Below, piece by piece: positions 28,101-39,524 of a stretch of 64,000 nucleotides of DNA. Each line of letters begins with the position of its first letter. Position 1 is the first letter of the stretch. Where the stretch lies: positions 1,498,001 through 1,562,000 of the forward strand of contig CM034108.1 in the NCBI GenBank assembly GCA_019914945.1, read 5' to 3'. Source of the DNA: Typha latifolia (Eukaryota; Streptophyta; Magnoliopsida; Poales; Typhaceae). The position numbers and the translations under genes are program-made. A model generated the notes under the pieces. It had not been told where the DNA came from, did not search any database, and worked only from the letters and a program-made list of their open reading frames with translations.

Positions 28101-28710
28101 TTCTTCCAGCTCTTCCACTAGCTCTTTCTCTGCTCAAATAACGACAAGTTTGTTCAGCTCTGCCTCAGTGCCATCCACTTCGTCTATTCTTCCCACTACT
28201 TTTGGTTCTAATGCAGCTCCATCTACTGTATTTACTTCTGGGCAATCAAGTTCTGCCTCAGGCATCTCACCTTTTCCGTTTGCTGCACCATCGAGTTCCT
28301 TATTCTCATTTACTGCAGCTAGCACTGCAGTGAATTCAACTCCACAGCATATGTTTGGGATGCCAACCCTAAATGCGGGTTTCGGTTCAGGATCTCCGGG
28401 AAATGATCAGATGAATGTTGAGGATAGCATGGCTGATGACAATAGTCAGCCTGTGGTCCCGCCATTTGGTCAATCAGGCAGCTCACCTGCTACTCCAATA
28501 TTTGGTGCTCCAGCAATTCCATCAGGTGGACCTTCCATTTTTCAATTCGGTGGCCTTCAAAGTCCTGCTCCTCAGGGCCAATCCCCATTCCAAGCTTCTG
28601 GCAATTTAGAGGTTCCTCCAGGAGGCGGCTTTTCCATGGGCAGTCTAGGTGGTGACAAATCTGGTCGGCGGATTGTTAAAGTTAGACGAGATAAGCAGCG
28701 AAAAAAGTAG
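19169..28710 (+). CDS. NUP1: nuclear pore protein NUP1/NUP136 (FG nucleoporin)
   Basis: Plant nuclear-basket FG nucleoporin of 1261 residues. Exons: 19169-19421, 20031-20212, 21854-21972, 22480-22633, 23125-23415, 23615-23701, 25428-26054, 26186-26655, 27108-28710. The N-terminus is basic (GGKIRRRPARASVTPYHRP), followed by WLSKVVDPASRFIASGASRL, a likely amphipathic membrane-binding helix. The middle has KTFTR + AEFDHLTELLRSRT and the ALKRRSAVLDSEIGSVGPIR block. The last exon is Ser-rich with about 15 FG dipeptides (FGSS, FGLG, FGAS and others). The C-terminal tail RRIVKVRRDKQRKK is basic. This plan matches Arabidopsis NUP1/NUP136, which works in mRNA export and nuclear shape. Two oddities: exon 2 is four copies of a 15-residue unit, and exon 3 must end AG|GAAAGT, a non-canonical GA donor, to keep frame. 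The GT four bases later shifts frame into a stop. All other junctions are GT-AG. Confidence 0.9.
20031..20210 (+). repeat. 45-bp x4 tandem repeat forming NUP1 exon 2
   Basis: Four 45-bp units start at 20031, 20076, 20121 and 20166, each opening GGCAAAATC and encoding GQN(L/H)xSNQE plus a spacer. The bases just before units 1 and 2 are both CTTACAG, so the splice acceptor context has been copied with the unit. Confidence 0.9.
24724..24876 (+). mobile_element. Au-like SINE in NUP1 intron 6
   Basis: A roughly 150-bp block shows the order of a plant Au SINE. It has a tRNA-like A box region (TGGTATGATGGTAAGG) and a B box region (GAGGTCATGGGCTAAGTC). These are followed by CTTGACAACAACCTCCGC, CGTACATCTCCCCTCCC and the 3' signature GTGGGAGCTTCGTGCACTGG. 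Compared with the consensus I remember, it lacks part of the centre. Target-site duplications are not clear, so it is an old, immobile copy. Confidence 0.75.
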
Positions 28711-29960
28711 GACAGAGTCTCCAGTTAAGCTGGCTTTGAGTTATTCATGCGAACGATGCACACCTATCAGATTCTTGCTCATCTTCTTACGGCCGTGTAT
28801 TTGAAGGCAAGAGGTAAGCATAATTTCATTTTTCATCATCGTGTTTAATTTTCTGATACCTAGGCAAATTTGCCTATATATGCCTTGGGATGCCAACTAC
28901 TGCGTTTATAGTTCTTGCCTTCAGGCTTTTATGATTCCAATTTTGGTGTAGCTGTAGCTGTAGCTGTAGCGCGAGTATCACGAACTAATCTCTTTTCCGC
29001 TGGCACTTATGTTGGTGGTATGTTTTTCTCGTGTGATGTAACATAGAACAATATGTATGTCCTTAAATGTAATTTTCTTGGGTCCTCTCCATTTGTTGTA
29101 CGTGCTATTCCTTAGCAGCTTCAAATTTGATCACAACTTCAGCTATGCTTCCTTTGAGTGGTGCTGCTGCTTGCCAACAACCAACAATAAGTTCTGGTGC
29201 TTCAAATTTCTGGGCCAGAGAACTGAACTCTAATTAAGGTACAATTTTACCATGTATACGATCACAGAAATGAGCATCAGAAATCTCTCAAGGTAAAAAT
29301 GATTAACAAAATCCCTAAGACAACCAATGTGCATGAATCGTCTTTAATATTTGCTAGATTTTTTCAAGTTTATAGTAAAATTTTGGCCCATTTGGACGAA
29401 GATGCCATGCTTTCTTGGATAACCCTACAAAGGCCGATCAAACACAAGAATAGCTAGCTAGCTAGCTTTGCCACTTTGATATGTCATGTCACCCCTCGTG
29501 GTAACTATAATGAACCCATCTGGTAAATGGATTTAAAGCTGCGAGAGTAAGAGGTAAATATAACTCCACCTGAGTGAATTAAAAGATCGAAAGGGAGGAG
29601 TTGATGAAGAAAAAGAAAAGAGTAATAAAAGTTTTTATTTGTTTACAAACAAATAAAATAGAGAAGTTCTAGATGTTTTGGGCACGGCATATATATAATA
29701 ACATTCTACGTGGGTCAAAAGTTGATGTAACGTTTCAGATTTCTACGGACAGGGGTTGTCCTGTCGATACTCGCTCTATGAAGCGTCACTTGATTAGTGA
29801 TATTATACATACAACTTATTCTTTATTTCATCACTTTTGGACTTTTAGAGCTGGCACGGTAATTTTTTTCTTCTTCTATATTCTAGTTTTTCCTCTTAAA
29901 AGAAATTAACTTTTTATCTTAAAAAAACGTTACTAGATTAGAAAAGAATTCATTAATGGT

Positions 29961-29961
<1 letters not shown>

Positions 29962-29993
<32 letters not shown>
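29962..29993. repeat. (TA)n microsatellite
   Basis: About 16 TA units in intergenic DNA. Confidence 0.9.
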
Positions 29994-29995
<2 letters not shown>

Positions 29996-30791
29996 CCTCT
30001 TATACTACAAAGTAAAAAGAAGAAAAAGGGAAGAACTCTTTTTTAAAAAAAATAAAAAATCCATTAATTGTGTTCTTTTACTTCGTATGACAGGTGCTGT
30101 ATTACTGGCTTACATCATATCAATTATTTTTTTAAAAATTATCTGGAGTCTGACAGTCTTATGAGGCTTGTCGTGTTTTGATGCACTCTTCTCTCACCTC
30201 TGCCAATCCCTCTCTCTCTCTTCAGTAGAGAAGCAGGCACGTGCAGGGCAAGTGGTTCGTGGAGCGAGAAAAGGTAGCGCGACTTTGGTGCCGGAAAAGA
30301 CGGTCGCGCGTATCGCCGTAACGGTTTCGGGCATATCATATGCTGATATGATAGCGAAATATTATCGGTTCCTTTTGCATTCTGACCCTCGCTTCCAAAG
30401 ATACTCGTACCTCGTCCTCGGGGTGCGATGATTACAAAGAACACCCTATCGTTTCCTTATTATCATTTTCACCCAATCTTTTGAACCTTCCTGGTCTCGT
30501 GGACTTCTATATCTTTTACTCTTTACATGCTAAGAAAACACCACGCATGCATAAAGTCTAACTGCGACATTTATCAAATGAAATGAAAGAAATAGAATGT
30601 TCTCTTGATATACCGTCAAATTAGTGCACAAAAATAGAGGGTGTTATTTGTAAAATTTCCAAGACAATATTAAATACAGAACAAGAACAAGAGAGAGAGA
30701 GATAGAGGAAAAGGTTAGCATAGGTGATGCGGCCTGTGACTGTCACCACTTACACATTCTGAAACACTGTTGATAGTGACACTTCATCACC

Positions 30792-30793
<2 letters not shown>

Positions 30794-30844
<51 letters not shown>
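30794..30844. repeat. (CT)n microsatellite
   Basis: About 25 CT units, 560 bp downstream of the YABBY stop codon. Confidence 0.9.
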
Positions 30845-30848
<4 letters not shown>

Positions 30849-31405
30849 CTCTAACCTAAGAACTTTATTATATATCTTTTGTTGGCTTTTTGCTTACATG
30901 TACAAGTTGCGGTGTTTTTATACCTTTCGTTAGACTTTGACATGTTCCAGTATTAGAAAGAACGAAGAACTGCGAATACCTTGGCTAATACTATGATCAA
31001 TAGTATCTGTGAGAGTTTACATAGATTCTTTTTGTTCCATATCTTTAGTTTCAGATTATCTGATACATAGAATAATTTTTCTTATTCTACATAGGTTTCA
31101 AAGGTTTTGGAAGCTAAGTCGATCATCTTTTTATATTATATCAAAACATCTAAGATGTATAATTTTCTTGTTTAAATGGCTGATAAAGAATGCTAGTATA
31201 TAGCTAACACATTGGATTTATAGTCCAAAGATACATAAGATTACAAAGTTGCTAACAGTCACAAATCAAATAAGAATCTAAGATATAAAGGGGGAATCAT
31301 AACATATTGTTCTTCTCAAGAGGAAATCATACGTTGACTTGTTGAACACAAGTTCAATACACAAATAAAATAGCATCGATCTAGTCACAATATATATAAT
31401 TCACC

Positions 31406-34400
31406 TCAATAGAAACCTTGAACTTTTGGTAGCCCAGGAGCAGCAATGGCCTCATCCATCTTTGTTTGCTTACCCCCATCAAGGGTTAGGCCAAAATGGA
31501 TGTGAGGAAAATGTGCCCACTGCAAATATTTGTAAATAATATAACAATTGTTCGTCAATATTCTAGAGAAGTTAGATGTTAAATCCCACTAGGATGAACA
31601 AAGTAATAGTTGAATCATTTACATGCTTGGAGAATCTAGATAACAATCTCAATAAATAGCTAGGTGGATGGCCCAAATTCAATAAAAAAAATTCACTAAG
31701 TTAATTACCTATATTTCATTTTAGATGAAACTTTTTTTTTTTCAAATGGTTGATGAGCCATGCATTTTATCCTATAGAATAAGCACTTTTATAATTAATA
31801 TAGCCTGCAAAAAGTACACAAATCTTGTATAAATGTTGAATTTGATGTGCATCATATTCATATTCTCATCCTCTTTTTCTATATTTTATTATGTTAATCC
31901 ATACGTGTTCCTAGGCATTCTATTCTTTTAAGCAACATTATTATTGTGTATTCATATCCTCTTATTAACTGCATGTAAGGGATAACGTGATAAAAAAATA
32001 ATTTGGGAATGTCGCTAAACCTTATCAAGTTACACGAAGCAAACTGAGATAGTATAAAAGATCATATGTCAGATTATATGTGATCATAATCTGGTAATCT
32101 GATGAAAAACCCAATAATAGCTTTTATAAAAGCTGCAGTAGCCATAATAAAAAATGGTACGCAAAATGATGATGATGATGATGCTTATGAAGAACTTGAG
32201 ACTAGAGATTTTGCATGCTCTTCTAGAAAAGGAACTAAGTAAAACTCATTGACCTCTATTTCTTGAATGGAGAAAAGGTAAAGTCTAGTGATGGAACACC
32301 ACCAACATCAAATTCCTATCCCACATAATTGGTTTCCTTCTACATCAAACATTTTCCTATGTTCTGCTAGTTTAGGAAATGTCCTTTATCTATGACCGAT
32401 TGACCTAAGGGATCATGATCTCTTTTCAGCATCAATGGTATTATCCAAGTACTTTTTGGTCTTCCTTTTTCCTCTTTGGAAGTTTCTTTTTGATCTGAAA
32501 CTTATCCATGGTGCACCATTTATGATTTTTTTTAATGCTAATGTAGCTAATTAAGATCCGATGCGCTTTATTAACTCATATTGAGTTATTTAATTTACCA
32601 CCTAAGTTTCATTTTTATTGTAAAGATATATAGTAGAATACTCACATTCTTTGCTGCAGCACTGAATGCTTCTCTGTGGCTAATGTCAGGGTTGTTGGCT
32701 TTTATCCTTTGTATCTCCTCCCTGTGAGGAAAAGAACACATGAAAACTATTACAATCAAAGGAATATTACGACTCACATGATTTTGTTTTTCAAAAGAAA
32801 AGGAAATTACAAAGGTGATAAATTACTGAAAATTACTTGATAAATCGGTTGTATGCAGAAGGAACACGTTGCCGCTTCTCTGGAGCTGGTAATGAGGAAA
32901 AGGGTAAAGATTATGGATTAATTTGGAGTGCTTAAAAAGAGCATAAATAAAAAAGAATTACTCAAAAGAACATAACGAAAAAAAAGTAAGGCTTACGGCG
33001 CATTGGTAGCATTTGCTGTTGATTATTAGGCATTGAGTACATCATTGGTGTTCTGTTGCATCTCGAAGATGATTCATATAACCCACAGTTATCATAAAAT
33101 CCTAAGTTGTGAGCCTGCATTTTCTTCAATCAGTAAATGATTCGTTTAGTGTCGAGAACTACTAGTATACTGTACTGAAGAAATTAGTAATGGGAACAGT
33201 CACTATAAGAGAGAGAAATACATTTTTTTTCCTGAAGAAAAGTAACTTCATTCATCTTAGAGAGTTATATAACATATTATAAGCACATAGAATAATGAGA
33301 ATAAGTTTCATAACATAAACCTAAATAATTACCATATACTCTTTTGATTAATCACAGTAACACGAAGTATATACAAAAGCCTTTGTGAATTCAGAGAGAG
33401 AGAGAAAGAGAGACAGAGAGAAGATCTTTTGAACCTGAAGATCTTGGAGAGTGGGTTTTTGAAACAAAGATCCCATGTTCACAGACAGAAGATTAGCACA
33501 ATGTCCACATCGAACGGTTGCATAGCTGAATACACTGTTGCTTGGGACACTAACCTGCATTAAGAAGATGACAAATAATTTTTTTCTCCAAATAAAACTA
33601 ATTATATGGATAGCAACTCAGGTAGAATTAAACTTTATTTGTAACACAGGAGAGGAAAATCTTATATATAAAGTTTTGTGGAATATCACAATGACATTAG
33701 TAGTTCATAAGGATCTATGAAGTTTAAGCTCATATGTACCTATGCAGTATTAACCATTTAGAAGGAAGAGGAGAAGAGCAGGAAGAAGAAAGAAGACAAA
33801 AATGAAACAACAATAAATAATAAAAAAAAAGGAAAGATATCTTAGAAAAAGTTTACACAAAAAAGCCTAGTCTATTTATTAGAAAAGGTTAAAGGCTCCA
33901 TGAATGCATTCCTTTTCTCTTATAATGTTTACAAGGGAATGTTGCACTTTCTTCACTATTCGGCTTTTATGATCAATTCAAAACCTTTTGGAACTGTAGT
34001 AGTAGAATACTCCATCAATGAGAGGGATGCATGTTTACAATATCCCTGTACTCCTCACTCATATATATTGGAATATATCTATATATACTCTATAGAAGAG
34101 AATAAAAAGGAAAAACTTATCACAAAACCATTGGTTCAGTGAATTAGCATCCTTTTGAGATGAAAGGATCATGCCAGCTTCTCTCTTCTCTCTGCATTAT
34201 TCTGACCTCTCTCTCTCCCCCCTCTCTGACTGCTCCGAAGTTAATAAAAGCAGGTAAAAGCTATACCAACATCAAGAAAAGAGAGAGGAAAACGACGTGA
34301 CGAATGGACCCACCTACGCACCTCTCAAGAAGACGAGAGAGAGAGAGAGAGAGATGGTCTTCGTTATGAGCAAAGTAGAACACAGAAGGAAAAGAAGAGC

Positions 34401-35724
34401 TCTATAGCCAAGTGAAAAGAAAATAGAGATATACTTTCCTTGATCGGAATAAATTAAACAAAGATAACCTTGCTTTTTAGATAGATAAATGACAGAAGCA
34501 ACTAGATCTTCAAAGCATATAGGTAGGTCTGGTTACCGGACTGCGTTGAAAACTGTGTAATGATCTCTCTTCCACTGAGACTGTGTATTTAGCTTAGTTA
34601 GTTGGTGCTATCTTATGGCATATTGTCCAGCCATTCAAGGTATTAGTAACTGAAAGAAATATTTGAAATAACGTAGTCATATGGTGCATGAAGAAATATA
34701 AATGATATGTACTTGGCATCTTATGATGTATAAAAATATATAGATATAAATGATATGTACTTGGTATGAGATATAACAAATCATTGTGCCTTTTAGAGTA
34801 CTAGAACATTATCAGTCAAATTAAATACCTTGAAACCATAATTATAAAACCTCTAAATATAACAAATCTTTGTGCCTTTTAGAGTACTTGGTATAAGCTA
34901 TAACAAATCCTTGTGGGAAAGTGATTACATAATTATGAAACCTTGAAACCATAGAGACGTACATTAGATCTCTCTCTCTCTCTCTCTCTCTCTCAACAAA
35001 AAGAAGAAAAAAAATGCCAAGAGTACTAGATCTTATCGTAGCTTCAAAAAATTATCAAAAGTGCTGTCCTTTATTAAGAAACATCAGATAAAAACAAATA
35101 AAGAAGCACATACCCATTTCCCCTATCAACAAACACACGAAGATTTCTTGCTTGTAATTTTATGTATACAAAAAAAAAAAGAGCCTTGTGGATCCTATCT
35201 TGACTCTCAGAAAGCATGGGACATGAACATGAATTAGATCACCTCACAAAAAAAGAAACAAAAACTCGAGGTAGGAAAGAAACTAAATAACCTATTGAAC
35301 TCAAGAAATAATAACTAAGAAAGAAACCCTTAACTCTTCCTTGCGGCGGCACCGGGACATCGCAAATTAACCAAAAGCCTATCTATAGAAGGGGAAGATG
35401 AGATCATATATGTCAAGAAAATTCAATTAGCACAATTGAATATCTGATTACTCTTGGTGCTAGTAATCAGTCAACAACTCTAAACTAGCAGCAATACTTA
35501 CAAAACCCCAAGCATAAAGAATTGCCGATCATCACCGGTGTGCCGCTAGAGGAGCTGATAGATATAATCATACCTTGTGATTGTTCCTAGATCTAAAGTC
35601 CGTTGCCAGTATCATGATTAAGCAAGAGTACGAGAGAGGTAGGTAGGATCGGTACCGCGAGGATGGTGTTGCAGAAGTGGCAGTGGACGTAGCAGACTTG
35701 CTCCGGTGCAATTTGGGCCGACAT
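31406..35724 (-). CDS. YAB2: YABBY transcription factor, YAB2 type
   Basis: Plant-specific transcription factor of 181 residues that sets lamina growth and abaxial identity of lateral organs. Exons in coding order: 35724-35656, 33554-33435, 33114-32997, 32885-32837, 32721-32646, 31519-31406. The N-terminal C2C2 zinc finger uses Cys15/Cys18 (YVHCHFC) and Cys39/Cys42 (VRCGHC), split by a 2.1-kb first intron. The YABBY domain (about 103-150) reads [36 protein letters not shown] and [16 protein letters not shown], an HMG-like DNA-binding fold. The tail is [18 protein letters not shown]. The MSAQIAPEQ start and this tail resemble rice and Arabidopsis YAB2 rather than CRC/DL or FIL. The six-exon layout fits the family. 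Long non-coding DNA lies on both sides. Each exon is too small to show as a long reading frame; the joins were made by hand and add up to whole codons. Confidence 0.95.
34696..34888. repeat. direct repeats in YABBY intron 1
   Basis: An exact 21-bp copy (ATATAAATGATATGTACTTGG) occurs at 34696-34716 and 34744-34764. A near-identical 30-bp copy containing TTGTGCCTTTTAGAGTAC occurs at 34772-34801 and 34859-34888, with a shorter third partial copy near 34898. CTTGAAACCATA also recurs nearby. This looks like local duplication. Confidence 0.8.
34969..34995. repeat. (CT)n microsatellite in YABBY intron 1
   Basis: About 13 CT units inside the first intron. Confidence 0.85.
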
Positions 35725-36113
35725 TTTCCGATCTCCGAAGGCGAGATGGGGTCTACGTACATATGAAAAGGGAGAAGGAGAAGAGAGGAGGTGAGGAAGA
35801 GAGATGTATGATGATATAATTTACTTATAAGATGTGAAAGGATAGAGTTTTCCTCCTCTCTTTATCTTTTTCTTTTTTTTTTGTTTTGTTTTTTGATTTG
35901 TGGAGATCGAGGAGGTACGAAAAGATAGTGTGGGGGAGATAATCTGCAGGGTGGGACAACGGCCGGCTGTGTTTGAGAATTAGGGTTGAGGAAAGAGGAG
36001 GTGGAGAGTGTTATGATTACAACAATGAGTGGGTGGGAGTCAGCTACCTCCTCTCTCTCTCTCTAGCTCTCTAGCTCAAAATCAAGTGGGAGTAGGAGAG
36101 GATATTAATGACT

Positions 36114-36115
<2 letters not shown>

Positions 36116-36168
<53 letters not shown>
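36116..36168. repeat. (GA)n microsatellite upstream of YAB2
   Basis: About 26 GA units roughly 390-440 bp upstream of the YAB2 start codon; on the gene's strand it reads as CT. GA/CT tracts can bind BPC-type factors in plants; a role here is inferred only. Confidence 0.85.
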
Positions 36169-36169
<1 letters not shown>

Positions 36170-38083
36170 CCAAACTGTTATATTGTTTTGTGGAATTTTA
36201 CGACAATGAGAATCAAAACAACAAAAAAAAAAGGAAAGTGAGTGACCTAATAATATACGTAATTACTAGGATTTCTTATTCCTTGTTGCTAAATATGGTA
36301 AATGGATATAAAGTTTTGCAGTGCAGCTCTTTCAAACTTATGGGACACAGCTTGCACGCCAAGATTCATTGGAAGTGACCTTGTTCTCATGAGCTAGTCA
36401 ATTAAATTAAGAGGAAAAAACAAAGACCAAGAGTACAAGAAGACCATTGAAAGCAGTAAGTTTCTCATATTTTTACTGCCTGTTTAGTTAAACAGGCAGT
36501 CATTAATGATCATGAGCCATCTCCACTTATTTATTGACACCATTGACAGAGGAATAAGGGGCTCATAGTGATCCTGGGTTAAATTTAAGCTTGATGCAAA
36601 TGGCTAAAAAAGTATTCCTACTTTTCATATAAATTATCAATCAACTAAAAAGTTATTACTACGGCTCAAGTTTAACTGGGACACCACCCAATTCTTACTT
36701 TTCTAAGAAGAAAAAGAAATAAGATTAGACGCTATAAATAAAAGAAAATTTAAATGAGTTTGATTATTGCATAGATTAATTACAAAAAAAAATTAACTAA
36801 AAGAGGAGCTCGAAAGGGGAAATAGTAACACTACATAATATCTGATATCAATGCCGAGAAAATAATTTGTTGATTTAATAACTTTGTGAGAGATAGAGCA
36901 ATAAGCATATCAAGGTTATATTGGCTGAAATAGTACTGTTACTATATAGAAGTAGTACTGTTACTCTTCGAAAGGCACAATAATATTTCTCTGGTCGTAC
37001 ACCTAAGCTATAAAGTAATAAGAAGGGTCTAATGTGGGCTCCTAATATTTGGCTCTTGCCTTTACCTTTTGGATGTTAAAACTTAAAAGTAGTTTGAATT
37101 CATAAATTACTACTGTTCCTTTGCTACCTTGGGTCCAACAACCCTAATAGTACATATAATATGCCTAATTATGGTGTAATTTAATGTGCAACATTACTAA
37201 GCAGAATTCGAAGATTCCCTTCCATTTCTTGTTAGCCAAATATATACTATAAGTTTAGAAGGAAGAATCTCTGCATGCATTTTGACTAAATTTAAGATGT
37301 GGTATTTAGTTTAGAGAAAAGAGTACTCTATAAATATCCGGACTAAAATAACGACAACAACGAAGAACAAACGGATTCATTTTGCAAAAATATTTTGAGA
37401 AAATGAGCTCATTTGCAGCATAATTCAGCATATGCAATAAGTTAAAAGAGCATTTCCCACTGTTAATTAAGATACGTACAAATCATGGCAATAAATACAC
37501 CTACACAGGAGCCCAAGTCTAACATCATTTTGATTAGACAGTTGGAATCCCTATCGGAAATCGTGCAATGATTGGTTGGGGTTTTTTTTTTCTTTTTAAC
37601 TTTCTATGGCATTCAAAATACCTTTTTTTTTTGCATCCTTTGGTAAAAAGAAAAAAAAAACTTTTCTTCTTCTGATGAGAAATCTATGGCATTCAAAATA
37701 CTTGGTACTACAAGTTGTCCGTTTCTTCATTTATAACATCTGTGATCACTTGAATCAATTAATTAATATATCATATTAAGGAAAAAAATATAAATTTAAT
37801 CACCCAGAATTCCACTCGTTCAAGTATGTTAGACACCTATCATTTTATTTTATTTTATTTTTTTATCTTCTTATAAGACTAAACAAGCTTTTATATGATA
37901 ATGACCCTCTCGTTCGGAAAGCAATTAAGATATCCCTTAATTTTCCTATTGCACATTTGCACTCTCTAATATGATAAAAACAAAATATGTAACCATACTC
38001 ACATACTTCTCCCATAATAGAATCTTGACCGACCTCGTACGTAGCATCATCGTGACATCTCATCTACTATGTCGCTTCTCAAA

Positions 38084-38087
<4 letters not shown>

Positions 38088-38134
<47 letters not shown>
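38088..38134. repeat. compound (CT)n(TA)n microsatellite
   Basis: A CT run passes directly into a TA run. A GA tract follows at 38189-38212, so the CT and GA arms could pair as an inverted repeat around a spacer of about 75 bp. Confidence 0.85.
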
Positions 38135-39462
38135 AAGGTTTTGATATTATTTTTTTTCAGACAAAGGTGGTGTAAGTTGTAATGCAACGAGAGAGAGAGA
38201 GAGAGAGAGAGATCAAGAAGTAATAAGAATTTATTGACCACATCATTCATGCATGATACGGTATGATTGATGTGACCATGCATGCCATCCATAGCGTTAC
38301 GACCGGAGAAGAAGAAGAAGAAGATGCGAATCGACAAGCGCGGGAATCGACAAATTCACAAATTTCCTCTTTCGGGCAGGAATCGTCACATGTTTTGGTA
38401 GGTCCGGGTACGTCCTTTTCAAAAGCTATGAGGTGCTTGCTGTCCATTGACTAGGATTTTCCTACGTGGTAAAAGTATAACTGGAACTTGATATATATTT
38501 TATCTTAGAATTACTAATAACACTCTCACTATCTCTGCTGCAGAAGATAGTATGTTATAATTATAAACGTCTCAGTATCAGTAAGATTTGAATATGGAAA
38601 TAAACACTTTATACAACATCTGAGCATAGCTACTGACAGAGTACTTAGCTCGCTCTAGAAGGGGCTGGCTATTCTTTTCTTTTCCTTTCTTTATAAATTT
38701 TGAGTGAAGGTAAGAAGAGACAAGGTAGATGAGGCTTGAAGCCATGTCCCTTTCCATGAGATAAGGGTGATTTGATTACAGGGGGGTTGCACAAGAGAGA
38801 GAGAGAGAGAGAGAGCAATAGGGAAGGGGAAGGAGAAGGGCGTGGCCATGTCACATTCTCTCAAAGACTGTTAAGTCTCAGCCTCAGCTTCTCCATTGAC
38901 ATGTCTGTCCCCCTTTCATTAGGCTTATCAGGTGGCTCTATTCGTTGTGGAGGTTGGGGGGACCATTCAACTCTCCCACACACTTAGCTTCAAGCTAATA
39001 TCTTACATCTTTTTTCCAACTGGGCTGGTAAACTTTGACACGCTCTGACACCGTACGAAATTTGAGAGAAGAGATACAGAACGGCAGGAGTTACATAGCC
39101 CGGATTTCAATCTCTTGAGATTGAATCCTATTTGATTACTTGTTTAGATTTTGGACGTGTGTGTCTGGGAGTTATCCCGGCTATCATGGTTAAGAAAAGA
39201 GAGAGTGAGCTTTTGGAGTATTCTTAAACAATAAATGTAAAAGGCAAAAGCCAGATCATGGCGACCCAAAAAGGCAATGTGTGAAAGATAATAATATGGT
39301 GAGCGACATTAGATTTGATCTAAGAAGATTGTGAGAGTCAACGACTGACTTTGCATGAATGGATGTTTGCAAAACACCTTGTAACTGAAATTTTATTAGA
39401 AAATTGCAAGATAACACGAGATGCCCAGAATACGGCTGGCCATAGGGTGACTCGATCAGATG

Positions 39463-39466
<4 letters not shown>

Positions 39467-39517
<51 letters not shown>
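39467..39517. repeat. (TA)n microsatellite
   Basis: About 25 TA units in intergenic DNA. Confidence 0.9.

Positions 39518-39524
<7 letters not shown>

Larger units (their letters stand above)
28711..31405. other. intergenic region between NUP1 and YABBY
   Basis: Convergent 3' ends with AT-rich DNA between them. Contents: four GTAGCT-type units near 28950-28970, CTAG repeats near 29453-29467, a (TA)n tract (29962-29993), a GC-richer patch at 30170-30440 with open frames on both strands but no family likeness, and a (CT)n tract (30794-30844). A miR164-like 20-mer lies at 30226-30245. Confidence 0.5.

Noticed and set aside
30139..30444. Open frames on both strands in a GC-richer patch
   Set aside because: Neither product resembles a known family and no splice partners were found; reported only as non-coding context for the miR164-like site.
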